From a virus: DNA of 51,421 nt. The translations under genes and the position numbers were made by a program. The DNA is taken from IMG/VR virus record IMGVR_UViG_3300019886_000007, positions 1-51,421 of that record; one strand, 5' to 3'. Within the stretch, counting starts at the first letter, position 1. Every line of letters begins with the position of its first letter. Under the pieces are notes generated by a model. The model did not search any database, was not told the DNA's origin, and worked only from the letters and a program-made list of their open reading frames with translations. Below are positions 39,338 through 46,358 of the stretch, piece by piece.

Positions 39338-39804
39338 TGAAATCTAACTTGAATTTTGAAGCGTGGAAAGAAAACGTTGAACGTTGGAAGGCTAAGTATG
39401 GCGTGCAACCAATACGTTCTTTCTCTATTACTAGCATCGTGGTTGTTAAGCGGTGTGCTAAATGTAACTCTGTACGGGTTAAGATGCATCGGCATCATAA
39501 AGGGCACGAGTATCTTTTTGCCTGCATCATGGAAGAACGTTATGCTCAACGCTACATCCAGTTTCATCCTGATGATGTGGATTGGCTCTGTGTTCGTTGT
39601 CATAAACGAGCGCATACGATTTACCAACGTATCTTGGTTCACTTGTGGGCCTACCTTGAGCGATGTGAGCTTAACAGTCAAATACCCACTTACGATCAGT
39701 TGGAAATCTATCGTAAGATGATAGTTACAACGTATAACAAATGGGTAACCTACAAGAAGAAACGACGAAAAAGGAGACGTAGCCATGCCAAACGCACAAC
39801 GTGA
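39337..39804 (+). CDS. HNH-endonuclease-like protein starting on the tRNA
   Basis: 155 aa. C40-x2-C43, MHRHH at 50-54, C85-x2-C88-H89 and H93 (LCVRCHKRAH) match a zinc-stabilised HNH endonuclease fold. The tail (KKKRRKRRRSHAKR) is highly basic. The ATG begins at the last base of tRNA-Leu, with no ribosome-binding site. HNH nucleases next to tRNAs are often mobile or homing elements, but a packaging or degradation nuclease is also possible. Confidence 0.65.
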   Translation: MKSNLNFEAWKENVERWKAKYGVQPIRSFSITSIVVVKRCAKCNSVRVKMHRHHKGHEYLFACIMEERYAQRYIQFHPDDVDWLCVRCHKRAHTIYQRILVHLWAYLERCELNSQIPTYDQLEIYRKMIVTTYNKWVTYKKKRRKRRRSHAKRTT

Positions 39805-40000
39805 AATTGAAGTACACATTCGTACACAGCATTTCAACGGTGATGTAGAACGTGATGGTAGTATTAGCATTCAGGATAAGGAATCGCGAGACTTTGTTCT
39901 ATTGTCCGCTAAGCCAGAAGAAGTGGACGATCTTATAAACTTGTTGCAACTACTTAAAGAGGAAAGAGTCAAACATGGTTATGAGAGTCCCCGGAAGTAA
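39785..40000 (+). CDS. Hypothetical protein, 71 aa
   Basis: 71 aa, beta then helix (REIEVHIRTQHFNGDVERDG, SISIQDKESRDF, then VDDLINLLQLLKEER). GGAG lies 8 bases before the ATG. It overlaps neighbours by 20 and 26 bp. Unknown. Confidence 0.5.
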   Translation: MPNAQREIEVHIRTQHFNGDVERDGSISIQDKESRDFVLLSAKPEEVDDLINLLQLLKEERVKHGYESPRK

Positions 40001-40493
40001 CGTTGCATGTGTACCGATCTTCGATCCAGATATGGTAGGGAGTTTATACGTACCAGATATAGCAAAAGAAAGATGCGATCAGGGTATTGTAAAGTACGTT
40101 GGACCTTTAGTACGGTGGGTAAAACCAGGTGACCATGTATTGTTCTCCGGTTATTCAGGAACACTTCTATCTGTTGAAGGAGAGGGAAAGCTCATTGTCA
40201 TGCCAGAGCGATTCCTCCACGCCAAAGTTGACAGTCCCGATACGGACATTCCAGGTGTTTATTTTAAATCGAGAGATGGTATCTACTTCGTCGCCACATA
40301 TGAAATGGTTATGGAATTGATAGCTGACGCATTTCAGGGTGCGAAGTGGTTACCAAGAAGGATACTTGATAAATCCGCCAGACGAGAGACAGATAAAGGA
40401 AGTCACTACATCTTCGCTGGACACGCAGATGAGGATATGGTGGGAGATGATTTACAGCCGCCTGAGAAGGAGTCTACCAATGCCGGGGATTAA
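39975..40493 (+). CDS. GroES-like co-chaperonin
   Basis: 172 aa. Residues 3-85 carry the Cpn10 signature: R-V-P..NVACVPIFD, GSLYVPDIAKER-C-DQGIVKYVG, VKPGDHVLFSGYSGT, GEGKLIVMPERFL. That is the order of GroES and of phage T4 gp31 (R..V......G.I.IPD.AKE..QG.V...G...VK.GD.VLF..Y.G). The C-terminal 85 residues are an extra extension. It probably works with the host GroEL to fold the phage capsid protein, although the capsid genes lie in the late unit. Confidence 0.75.
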   Translation: MVMRVPGSNVACVPIFDPDMVGSLYVPDIAKERCDQGIVKYVGPLVRWVKPGDHVLFSGYSGTLLSVEGEGKLIVMPERFLHAKVDSPDTDIPGVYFKSRDGIYFVATYEMVMELIADAFQGAKWLPRRILDKSARRETDKGSHYIFAGHADEDMVGDDLQPPEKESTNAGD

Positions 40494-40707
40494 TGGTAGC
40501 GATTTGGAGAAGATGTTTACCTATCAGACACCTACGCCCGAAGCGAAAGAGCGTCATAGTTACATTGACGCAAGTGCGCAGAGCTTTGCGAAAGATATAC
40601 TCGACAACGTACCAGAATGTCCAGAACAAACGTTAGCTATTCGTCACTTGCAAATGGCCCGCATGTGGTCAAATGCTGGTATTGCACTCAACCATGACAA
40701 GTTATAA
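40480..40707 (+). CDS. Acb2/Tad1-type hairpin protein (anti-CBASS/anti-Thoeris candidate)
   Basis: 75 aa, MPGINGSDLEKMFTYQTPTP then ERHSYIDASAQSFAKDI, CPEQTLAIRHLQMARMWSNA, GIALNHDKL. The order Y-x-x-P-x-P, RH..I...A..FA..I, P...Q.LA...L..A.MW.NA.IA is the signature I know from Acb2/Tad1-hairpin (DUF7681-type) phage proteins. Acb2 binds cyclic nucleotide signals of CBASS and Thoeris. An AAGGAG site lies 8 bases before ATG 40480. It would protect the phage from cyclic-nucleotide defence; binding is not shown here. Confidence 0.65.
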   Translation: MPGINGSDLEKMFTYQTPTPEAKERHSYIDASAQSFAKDILDNVPECPEQTLAIRHLQMARMWSNAGIALNHDKL

Positions 40708-40976
40708 TGGATATCACAATTCATATACCAGACAGCTATCCAGAAGAGATGAAGGAAAAAGCCCGTATCGCTCTGGATGGCAAGACATTGTTTGTATCAC
40801 ATCACTGTGAAGATGATGATGTATCTGTAATGGTGGTATGGAATACTATACAACGTGTACCTACTGCATGTGTAGAGAGACAGATGGATGGTATCCTAGA
40901 TAGAATGGTTGATGAAGAGAGAAAAGATATAATTAATGAGGCAATCAAACGTGTGGGAGGATCGAGTGGCAACTAA
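40707..40976 (+). CDS. Hypothetical protein, 89 aa
   Basis: 89 aa: ITIHIPDSYPEEMKEKARIA, then a beta/alpha core and a C-terminal helix (DGILDRMVDEERKDIINEAI). It starts with a TAATG overlap and overlaps the next gene's GTG. Next to the Acb2-like gene, so a second anti-defence protein is possible, without sequence support. Confidence 0.5.
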   Translation: MDITIHIPDSYPEEMKEKARIALDGKTLFVSHHCEDDDVSVMVVWNTIQRVPTACVERQMDGILDRMVDEERKDIINEAIKRVGGSSGN

Positions 40977-41121
40977 ACAAGAAATGCTTGACGCTATTGC
41001 TGGTATGGATGATGATGAAGAAGTAAAGTTTTTATTTGAGGAAGAAGAGGTAGTATATGATCTATTCGATAGTGGACACAAGGATGGACAGTTCTATATC
41101 TATCTGAGGGAAGAGGCATGA
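40966..41121 (+). CDS. Small acidic protein, 51 aa (GTG start)
   Basis: 51 aa: MATKQEMLDAIAGMDDDEEV, then acidic FEEEEVVYDLFDSG. GTG 40966 has a strong GGAGG site 5 bases upstream; an ATG at 40936 lies inside the previous gene. Unknown. Confidence 0.5.
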   Translation: MATKQEMLDAIAGMDDDEEVKFLFEEEEVVYDLFDSGHKDGQFYIYLREEA

Positions 41122-41267
41122 AGTACGCTGGCCCATTTCTAATATTAATACTTAATGGTGTCTTAGAGGATGAAATAGTTTGTTCTCCTTGGGCACCACC
41201 TGAGATGACTGTTATGCATAGCAGAGTCACAAAGCGTATTCACGTTGTTTATCATGGGTTAAACTAA
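41118..41267 (+). CDS. Hypothetical protein, 49 aa
   Basis: 49 aa with a hydrophobic beginning (AGPFLILILNGV). ATGA overlap with the previous gene and TAATG overlap with the polymerase gene. GAGG precedes the ATG. Unknown. Confidence 0.5.
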   Translation: MKYAGPFLILILNGVLEDEIVCSPWAPPEMTVMHSRVTKRIHVVYHGLN

Positions 41268-42991
41268 TGCCCAAGCCAACACCAAATAAATCTAAATTCG
41301 CCATTGGTGATATCTATGTCCCAGACGAAGGACCAACGTCTAGTAAAATCCTTTTCGTTGGTGAAGCACCGGGTGAAAGCGAAGAACTTGACAAGCGACC
41401 TTTTATCGGTGCAGCAGGAAATATGCTTATCAATTGCATTATGCGCAACGGGCTTGCGCGCGAAGAGGTTCGACTTGCCAATCTCTGTCATTTTAGGCCC
41501 CAATACAATAAATTCGAGACGCTACTCGGGACAAGTGTATTACAGTCCGGGATCGAAGAGCTTAAACATTACATTAAAACTTATCGACCGAATGTCATTG
41601 TCGCACTTGGGAACTGGCCGCTCTTTATCCTTACGGGAAAAGGAACTGGTTACGCAGGCATTTCTGCGTGGCGTGGAAGTATCCTTCCCTACATCTTTGA
41701 TGAAAAAATAAAGGTCGTACCTACATACCATCCTAGCTACATTGTAAGGCAGCGTGTAGATTATCCGATCTTCGATCAGGATATCAAGCGTGCTGTCATA
41801 GACTCTGGACATACTGATTTCAATTACCCACAACGTAATATCATTATTGATCCCAAAGACTTAGCGGTAGAAGAGTGGACGCAACAGCTATGCAACAGTG
41901 AATTCTTAGCAGTCGATATCGAATCAGTTATCAAGACTACACATATCCTGTGCGTAGGCTTCGCACCGAATCCATACACCGCAGTTGTGTTTCCATATAC
42001 CGAATACAACGCTAACTTCATAGATCGTATTCTAAAATCTCGTGCCAAGAAAATATTCCACTTCGGTATCTTCGATACTGAGATGTTGTATCTCAACGGC
42101 CATGAAACAGAGAACTACGTCCATGATACCTTGGTGATGCAACATGTATTACAACCCGAGTTACCTCAAAGCCTTGACTATATCACGTCCGTTTATACAC
42201 GAGAACCATACTACAAAAGCAGTGGTCGTGCAGACATACCGAAAGATCAGAAGGCTTGGAGCAACAAAACGAATCGCACGAATCTTTATCGTTACAATGG
42301 TAAGGATTGTTGCTGTACTTTTGAGTGCTTTATACCGATGATGGCAGAGTTGAAGCAAGAGAAGTTTATACCCACATACGAATATAAGATGGAACTTATC
42401 CCTGCGTTCGGTAGTATTGGACGTGCAGGATTGCCAATTGATATGGAGCGTCACACGTTACTCAAGAACAGTCTAACGAATCGTTACGAGACTTTGCAGT
42501 TTGTGTTTGAAAAAATTGTTGGTCATTCAATGAATGTTAAGAGCCCGAAGATTAAGGATTTACTCTATGTCGAGCACAAGCTCCCCGCAAGACGAAACAG
42601 AGAAGGATCACTCACAGCAGACGAAGATGCAATTGTCTCGCTTATTGGATTCGTTAAAAACCATATTGCAAGTCTCAAAACTGACAGGACACTCTTTGAG
42701 TGGGAGCGAAAACTCTCGATACTCACAGGTATACTTAAGATACGAGGTGTCCGACAGCTTATCTCTGTTTATCTCAATGCCCGTATATCGGACGATGGAC
42801 GAATTCGATCTACATATAAACCTGCGGGTCCAGAAACTGGACGATCCGCTTGTCAAAAATATGTTGACGGTAGTGGATTCAACGCTCAGACAATGCCGAG
42901 AGAAGCTATTGAGGTAACGGAAGTAGAACTTAGAGCTACACCGACTATTAGCATTGATGATGTTGATGAGGAAGAAGAGGTTGCGGCGTGA
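41267..42991 (+). CDS. DNA polymerase A, N-terminal part fused to uracil-DNA glycosylase
   Basis: 574 aa in three parts. 1) Residues about 25-180 resemble family 4/5 uracil-DNA glycosylase: VGEAPGESE (31-39), and H155-P-S157 (TYHPSYI); the Fe-S cysteines of family 4 are absent. 2) 3'-5' exonuclease: Exo I VDIES (D217/E219), D270 in FGIFDTEM, D287 and Exo III YNGKD (D347). 3) Start of the family A polymerase: LLYVEHKLPARRN, STYKPAGPETGRSAC and FNAQTMPRE. It ends in an acidic tail (DDVDEEEEVAA) exactly before motif A. The rest of the polymerase is encoded at 43315-44196. Confidence 0.85.
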   Translation: MPKPTPNKSKFAIGDIYVPDEGPTSSKILFVGEAPGESEELDKRPFIGAAGNMLINCIMRNGLAREEVRLANLCHFRPQYNKFETLLGTSVLQSGIEELKHYIKTYRPNVIVALGNWPLFILTGKGTGYAGISAWRGSILPYIFDEKIKVVPTYHPSYIVRQRVDYPIFDQDIKRAVIDSGHTDFNYPQRNIIIDPKDLAVEEWTQQLCNSEFLAVDIESVIKTTHILCVGFAPNPYTAVVFPYTEYNANFIDRILKSRAKKIFHFGIFDTEMLYLNGHETENYVHDTLVMQHVLQPELPQSLDYITSVYTREPYYKSSGRADIPKDQKAWSNKTNRTNLYRYNGKDCCCTFECFIPMMAELKQEKFIPTYEYKMELIPAFGSIGRAGLPIDMERHTLLKNSLTNRYETLQFVFEKIVGHSMNVKSPKIKDLLYVEHKLPARRNREGSLTADEDAIVSLIGFVKNHIASLKTDRTLFEWERKLSILTGILKIRGVRQLISVYLNARISDDGRIRSTYKPAGPETGRSACQKYVDGSGFNAQTMPREAIEVTEVELRATPTISIDDVDEEEEVAA

Positions 42992-43119
42992 GAGCATGGG
43001 CGATAGTTACAGCGATAATGCTGAGTATCATGGTTAGTATCCATCTCATATGGAATGTACCACTAGAACCCATGCTGATAGGATATGCAATGTCACAGAT
43101 AACGTGGGTGGCGCGATGA
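42988..43119 (+). CDS. Small membrane protein inside the split polymerase locus, 43 aa
   Basis: 43 aa, GTG start overlapping the polymerase stop (GTGA), GAGG 9 bases upstream. One or two hydrophobic segments (AIVTAIMLSIMVSIHLIW; LIGYAMSQITW). Together with the next gene it occupies the gap in the polymerase. Unknown. Confidence 0.5.
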   Translation: MRAWAIVTAIMLSIMVSIHLIWNVPLEPMLIGYAMSQITWVAR

Positions 43120-43328
43120 CAAAATTCGACTACAACGCGTCGATATATGTTCGCGTTATCATAGAACAAAATGACGAACGTCGTGGTGATATTAGTTTCA
43201 TGATTAAGCCTGGTGAAACCACATTGGGTGAAATCAATGGTATGTTGATTAACTTGAAGCGCAAGATTGAAGAACGTCTAGATGAGATTTTCACCCACTA
43301 CAGAATATGGAAAGATGCCCAAAGTTAA
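43116..43328 (+). CDS. Hypothetical protein inside the split polymerase locus, 70 aa
   Basis: 70 aa: beta then helix (ASIYVRVIIEQNDERRGDIS, TLGEINGMLINLKRKIEERL). ATGA overlap with the preceding gene. It overlaps the polymerase C-part by 14 bp. No nuclease, intein or intron motif is seen. Unknown. Confidence 0.5.
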   Translation: MTKFDYNASIYVRVIIEQNDERRGDISFMIKPGETTLGEINGMLINLKRKIEERLDEIFTHYRIWKDAQS

Positions 43329-44196
43329 AATACGTAGTATGGTAACGGCCCGCTCCGGCTACGAACTATTAGCATTCGATCTGTCTCAAGCAGAGTCTTG
43401 GATTGTAGCGTTCGCAGCTAACGAACCTAACATGAAGAAAGCATTGATGTATGGAGATATACATTCACAAACTGCGGTTGCTATTTATCATCAAGAGGCA
43501 ATTTATTGCGACCATACATGGGGAAGCGCACCCAATGATGGTAAGATATGTATACGGGAAGATGGATGTGGAACTGTGGTTCTTTACGACGAAAGATATT
43601 TGGGCAAGAAGTCTAATCATGCAAGTGCCTATGGGATGGAACCGCCAAGGCAAGTGGAGGTCATTAATAAAGAATCGGATAAGCCTCCTTATATCACAGT
43701 CAATCTAGATCAGACCAAGATGATGAATAGGGCTTGGCACGATTACTATAGTATCAAAGGTTGGTGGAACGAGATTCAAGAACAGTTACAATCTCAACAA
43801 CGTGTACTATATAACTACTATGGATTCGCACGCACATTCTATCAGATTTGGGGTAATGAGTTATTCAAGGAAGCATATGCCTTCAAACCACAATCCACCG
43901 TCGCAGATCATTTCAATGGTGCTACCCATCCCGAGCTTGGGATTCGTGGTGGTTTCCTTGAACTTTATAAGAGACATGTCAGAGACAAGCACTACTATGA
44001 AGTCATTAATCACGCTCACGATTCAGTGTTACTCCACATACCTAAGCCCGTGAGTGAGGACCTAATTTATGAAATCCGATCTATCCTTGAACGCCCGCTT
44101 GTCGTGGAAGGAGAGACTTTCACAATTCCTGTTGATTGTGAGAGGGGGGAGAGATTTGGAGAGTTGGAGAAAGTTAAATGGAGGAAGGCTGCCTAA
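43315..44196 (+). CDS. DNA polymerase A, C-terminal catalytic part
   Basis: 293 aa holding the palm and fingers: motif A LLAFDLSQAESW (D22), motif B KKSNHASAYGM (about 98-108) and motif C AHDSVLLH (HDS, where most family A enzymes have HDE). Between A and B an insert with C64-D-H66, C79 and C85-G may bind zinc. It resumes where the 574-aa N-part stops (after NAQTMPR), so the two products must associate. ATG 43315 is assumed; ATG 43282 would add 11 residues and overlap the preceding gene more. Confidence 0.8.
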   Translation: MPKVKIRSMVTARSGYELLAFDLSQAESWIVAFAANEPNMKKALMYGDIHSQTAVAIYHQEAIYCDHTWGSAPNDGKICIREDGCGTVVLYDERYLGKKSNHASAYGMEPPRQVEVINKESDKPPYITVNLDQTKMMNRAWHDYYSIKGWWNEIQEQLQSQQRVLYNYYGFARTFYQIWGNELFKEAYAFKPQSTVADHFNGATHPELGIRGGFLELYKRHVRDKHYYEVINHAHDSVLLHIPKPVSEDLIYEIRSILERPLVVEGETFTIPVDCERGERFGELEKVKWRKAA

Positions 44197-44203
44197 ATGG
44201 AAG

Positions 44204-44578
44204 ATGAAGATTTCACGATGGTTCTTGAGAGAACATGAAGGTGAAATTATCAAGCCGCCGTGGATGGGGATTGCGTATCATCACTTTGATACGGATGTTG
44301 AAGTCTTGTATCTCATCCCTTTTAATTTTATTATTGCTTGGATTAGGAACCTGTATTGTTATATTCGTTATCAGTATTCCCCCTTTGCGTGGGAGAAGAA
44401 ACTCTACGCAGCCAGAGCAGCGGGATACAGAAGTGCATTAGAGCAGAGACAGTGGCTTGATAATGATAGACTCAGGCATGAGGATGCTAGACTTCAGAAA
44501 GCACGCGAGGATGGTTTCGTTTCTGGTTGTGATGCTACAGTAAGACTAGTTGAAATGAGGATAAAGGGCGATGTTTGA
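44204..44578 (+). CDS. Membrane/coiled-coil protein, 124 aa
   Basis: 124 aa from ATG 44204 (just after the polymerase stop): MKISRWFLREHEGEIIK, an aromatic hydrophobic segment (VLYLIPFNFIIAWIRNLYCY, about 33-52), then a charged helical part (AARAAGYRSALEQRQWLDND). A shorter shifted reading frame at 44235-44441 also looks hydrophobic, but this frame continues to the next gene (8-bp overlap) and is preferred. Confidence 0.5.
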   Translation: MKISRWFLREHEGEIIKPPWMGIAYHHFDTDVEVLYLIPFNFIIAWIRNLYCYIRYQYSPFAWEKKLYAARAAGYRSALEQRQWLDNDRLRHEDARLQKAREDGFVSGCDATVRLVEMRIKGDV

Positions 44579-44897
44579 ACGTCACTACTTTAAAATCAAG
44601 AGCGAGAAACTCCAACAAAAGGTACAGGAGTTTACTAAGTCTACACGCTTCTGGACTGCCTATCCTGCCGATACTCTCGAAACTGTGCTTAAGCACTATA
44701 ACATCCTACCTGCTGAATATCGCTACGCCCATTTCAATCCCGATACAGAAGAAGCAATCTTTGTTGGCTCGCCGTACATTCCTGAGCGTGATCTACCCGA
44801 AGGTGTAACTATACTGCCAGATACTGGCATACAGCAACCACTAATTGGTGATGTTAACGCTCTTAGAGCATTACCGAAGTCACCTGATGAAAAATAA
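44571..44897 (+). CDS. Hypothetical protein, 108 aa
   Basis: 108 aa, soluble alpha/beta, rich in Pro and aromatic residues (FWTAYPADTLETVLKHYNIL; AHFNPDTEEAIFVG). Followed immediately by the DUF3987-like helicase. No family recognised. Confidence 0.5.
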   Translation: MFERHYFKIKSEKLQQKVQEFTKSTRFWTAYPADTLETVLKHYNILPAEYRYAHFNPDTEEAIFVGSPYIPERDLPEGVTILPDTGIQQPLIGDVNALRALPKSPDEK

Positions 44898-46133
44898 ATG
44901 GCCGAATATAAACGGAAGTGTGAAAACTGGCTTACGACTTTTGGAGAATGGACACTCCCAAGATGCGAAAGCCCAGAGTCATTTGTATTCTGGTCCGGAC
45001 TATTCATATTATCGTCAGCTTTACGCCGACAGGTTAAGGTACCTAAGGAATATCTCGGTTCGTGGGAGTGTCCCCCACATTTATACATCATCTTTATTGG
45101 TGATGCGGGTAAGGTACGTAAGACTACAGCTGCAAATTTTGGTAGCGAATTGCTGGATGAAATTCCGTTCATTAAAAAAGGCCCTGCGATTGTAACACAA
45201 GCAGCATTGATGACGAAGTTAGCAGAGGCTCAAGATGCATCGGTGTATCTTATATCAGAAGAGTTCTCTGACCTTATCATGAAGTCTAAAGATGACATGT
45301 TTCAGTTTCTCACCAGTCTTTTTGACGGGCGCAAATCCATTGAAGCTACAACTACTAGTAGAGGTATCGAGCTTGCCATGCGACCGTGCGTTAATATGCT
45401 GGCAGCTACTACCCCACAATGGATTGCCGGAAATATGCCGGAAGCTATTATCGGTGGTGGTTTTGCATCACGCGTGATCTTTATTCAGGAGGAAAAGGTA
45501 CGTCAACGGAGAATGTACTATCGTAAGGTGTACAAGCAAATCAACTTCAACAAGTTGCGTGATGATCTATTAGCGGACCTAGCATACATTGCAGAGTTTA
45601 TTGCTGGAGATTTTGCACTCACAGAAGAAGCAGAAGAGTATATGGAAGCGTGGTATCAAGCACACGCTGAAGGTGAAATTGATAACTACAAGTTATCGGG
45701 TTATTACCAACGTCGTCCAGCACATATTCACAAGATTGCCATGTTGTTGCACATTGCCCGCAACGACTCTTTAATCCTTGATATATCGGATTTTCAGAAT
45801 GCCATTGCCATCATTCAAGGTATCGAACGGAATCTCCCGAAGGTGTTTGAAGGAGTTGGAAAGAACCCGTACACGTTTGATATCCACAGAATGCGCGCTT
45901 TTATTCATCAATCCGAACCTGTTGCGCACTCGGAGATACTTGGCGCGTTCTCATCAAGTGCTGAACCTCGCAAGCTTGAGGAATTGTTAATGTCGTTGGT
46001 AGCTATGGAAGAGATTATACAATTCAAAAGGGGAAGCACAATTTACTATGCCTCCCCCACATTCGTCATTAGAACATCTGATAATAACAAACCTAAGTTT
46101 GATCCTAACAATATTGAAACGTGGAATGCTTAA
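44898..46133 (+). CDS. DUF3987-like helicase/primase-type ATPase
   Basis: 411 aa. Walker A-like GDAGKVRKTT (68-77; K-T-T at its end), a Walker B-like LISEEFSDL (118-126), and a sensor-type segment MLAATTPQW (167-175). The pattern (SxFWSGLFILSSALRRQV; TTSRGIELAM; LLHIARND) is that of phage DUF3987 proteins, replicative-helicase-like AAA ATPases often located near the polymerase. It probably unwinds DNA at the fork, replacing a DnaB-type helicase. Confidence 0.75.
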   Translation: MAEYKRKCENWLTTFGEWTLPRCESPESFVFWSGLFILSSALRRQVKVPKEYLGSWECPPHLYIIFIGDAGKVRKTTAANFGSELLDEIPFIKKGPAIVTQAALMTKLAEAQDASVYLISEEFSDLIMKSKDDMFQFLTSLFDGRKSIEATTTSRGIELAMRPCVNMLAATTPQWIAGNMPEAIIGGGFASRVIFIQEEKVRQRRMYYRKVYKQINFNKLRDDLLADLAYIAEFIAGDFALTEEAEEYMEAWYQAHAEGEIDNYKLSGYYQRRPAHIHKIAMLLHIARNDSLILDISDFQNAIAIIQGIERNLPKVFEGVGKNPYTFDIHRMRAFIHQSEPVAHSEILGAFSSSAEPRKLEELLMSLVAMEEIIQFKRGSTIYYASPTFVIRTSDNNKPKFDPNNIETWNA

Positions 46134-46358
46134 ATGCGCTGCCCAGAATGTTCTAAACAAGGTAAAAGCCACGTTGTATTTGTTGGCCCCACACGTATTA
46201 CATTAATGGGCTATGCTCGATTCTACGATCAAGATGATAAGTTACATGACCATAACCCAAATAGAACCACAATAGATTACAGCTGTTCAAATAACCACAC
46301 TTGGGAAGATGTTAGTGGTACCATATGCTGGTGTGGTTGGAGAAGTAGATATGCTTAA
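46134..46358 (+). CDS. Zinc-ribbon-like protein ending the early unit, 74 aa
   Basis: 74 aa with C3-x2-C6 (RCPECSKQG), C51 (SCSNNHTW) and C-W-C near residues 65-67. It resembles a two-knuckle zinc ribbon. It is the last gene of the rightward unit; its TAA overlaps the stop of the oppositely oriented 1675-aa gene. Confidence 0.55.
   Translation: MRCPECSKQGKSHVVFVGPTRITLMGYARFYDQDDKLHDHNPNRTTIDYSCSNNHTWEDVSGTICWCGWRSRYA

Noticed and set aside
39190-39870. 226-aa minus-strand reading frame
   Set aside because: It runs antisense through tRNA-Leu and the HNH-type gene and has no ribosome-binding site.
44235-44441. 68-aa hydrophobic reading frame
   Set aside because: Entirely inside 44204-44578 in another frame, with a weak start; the longer frame links to both neighbours.
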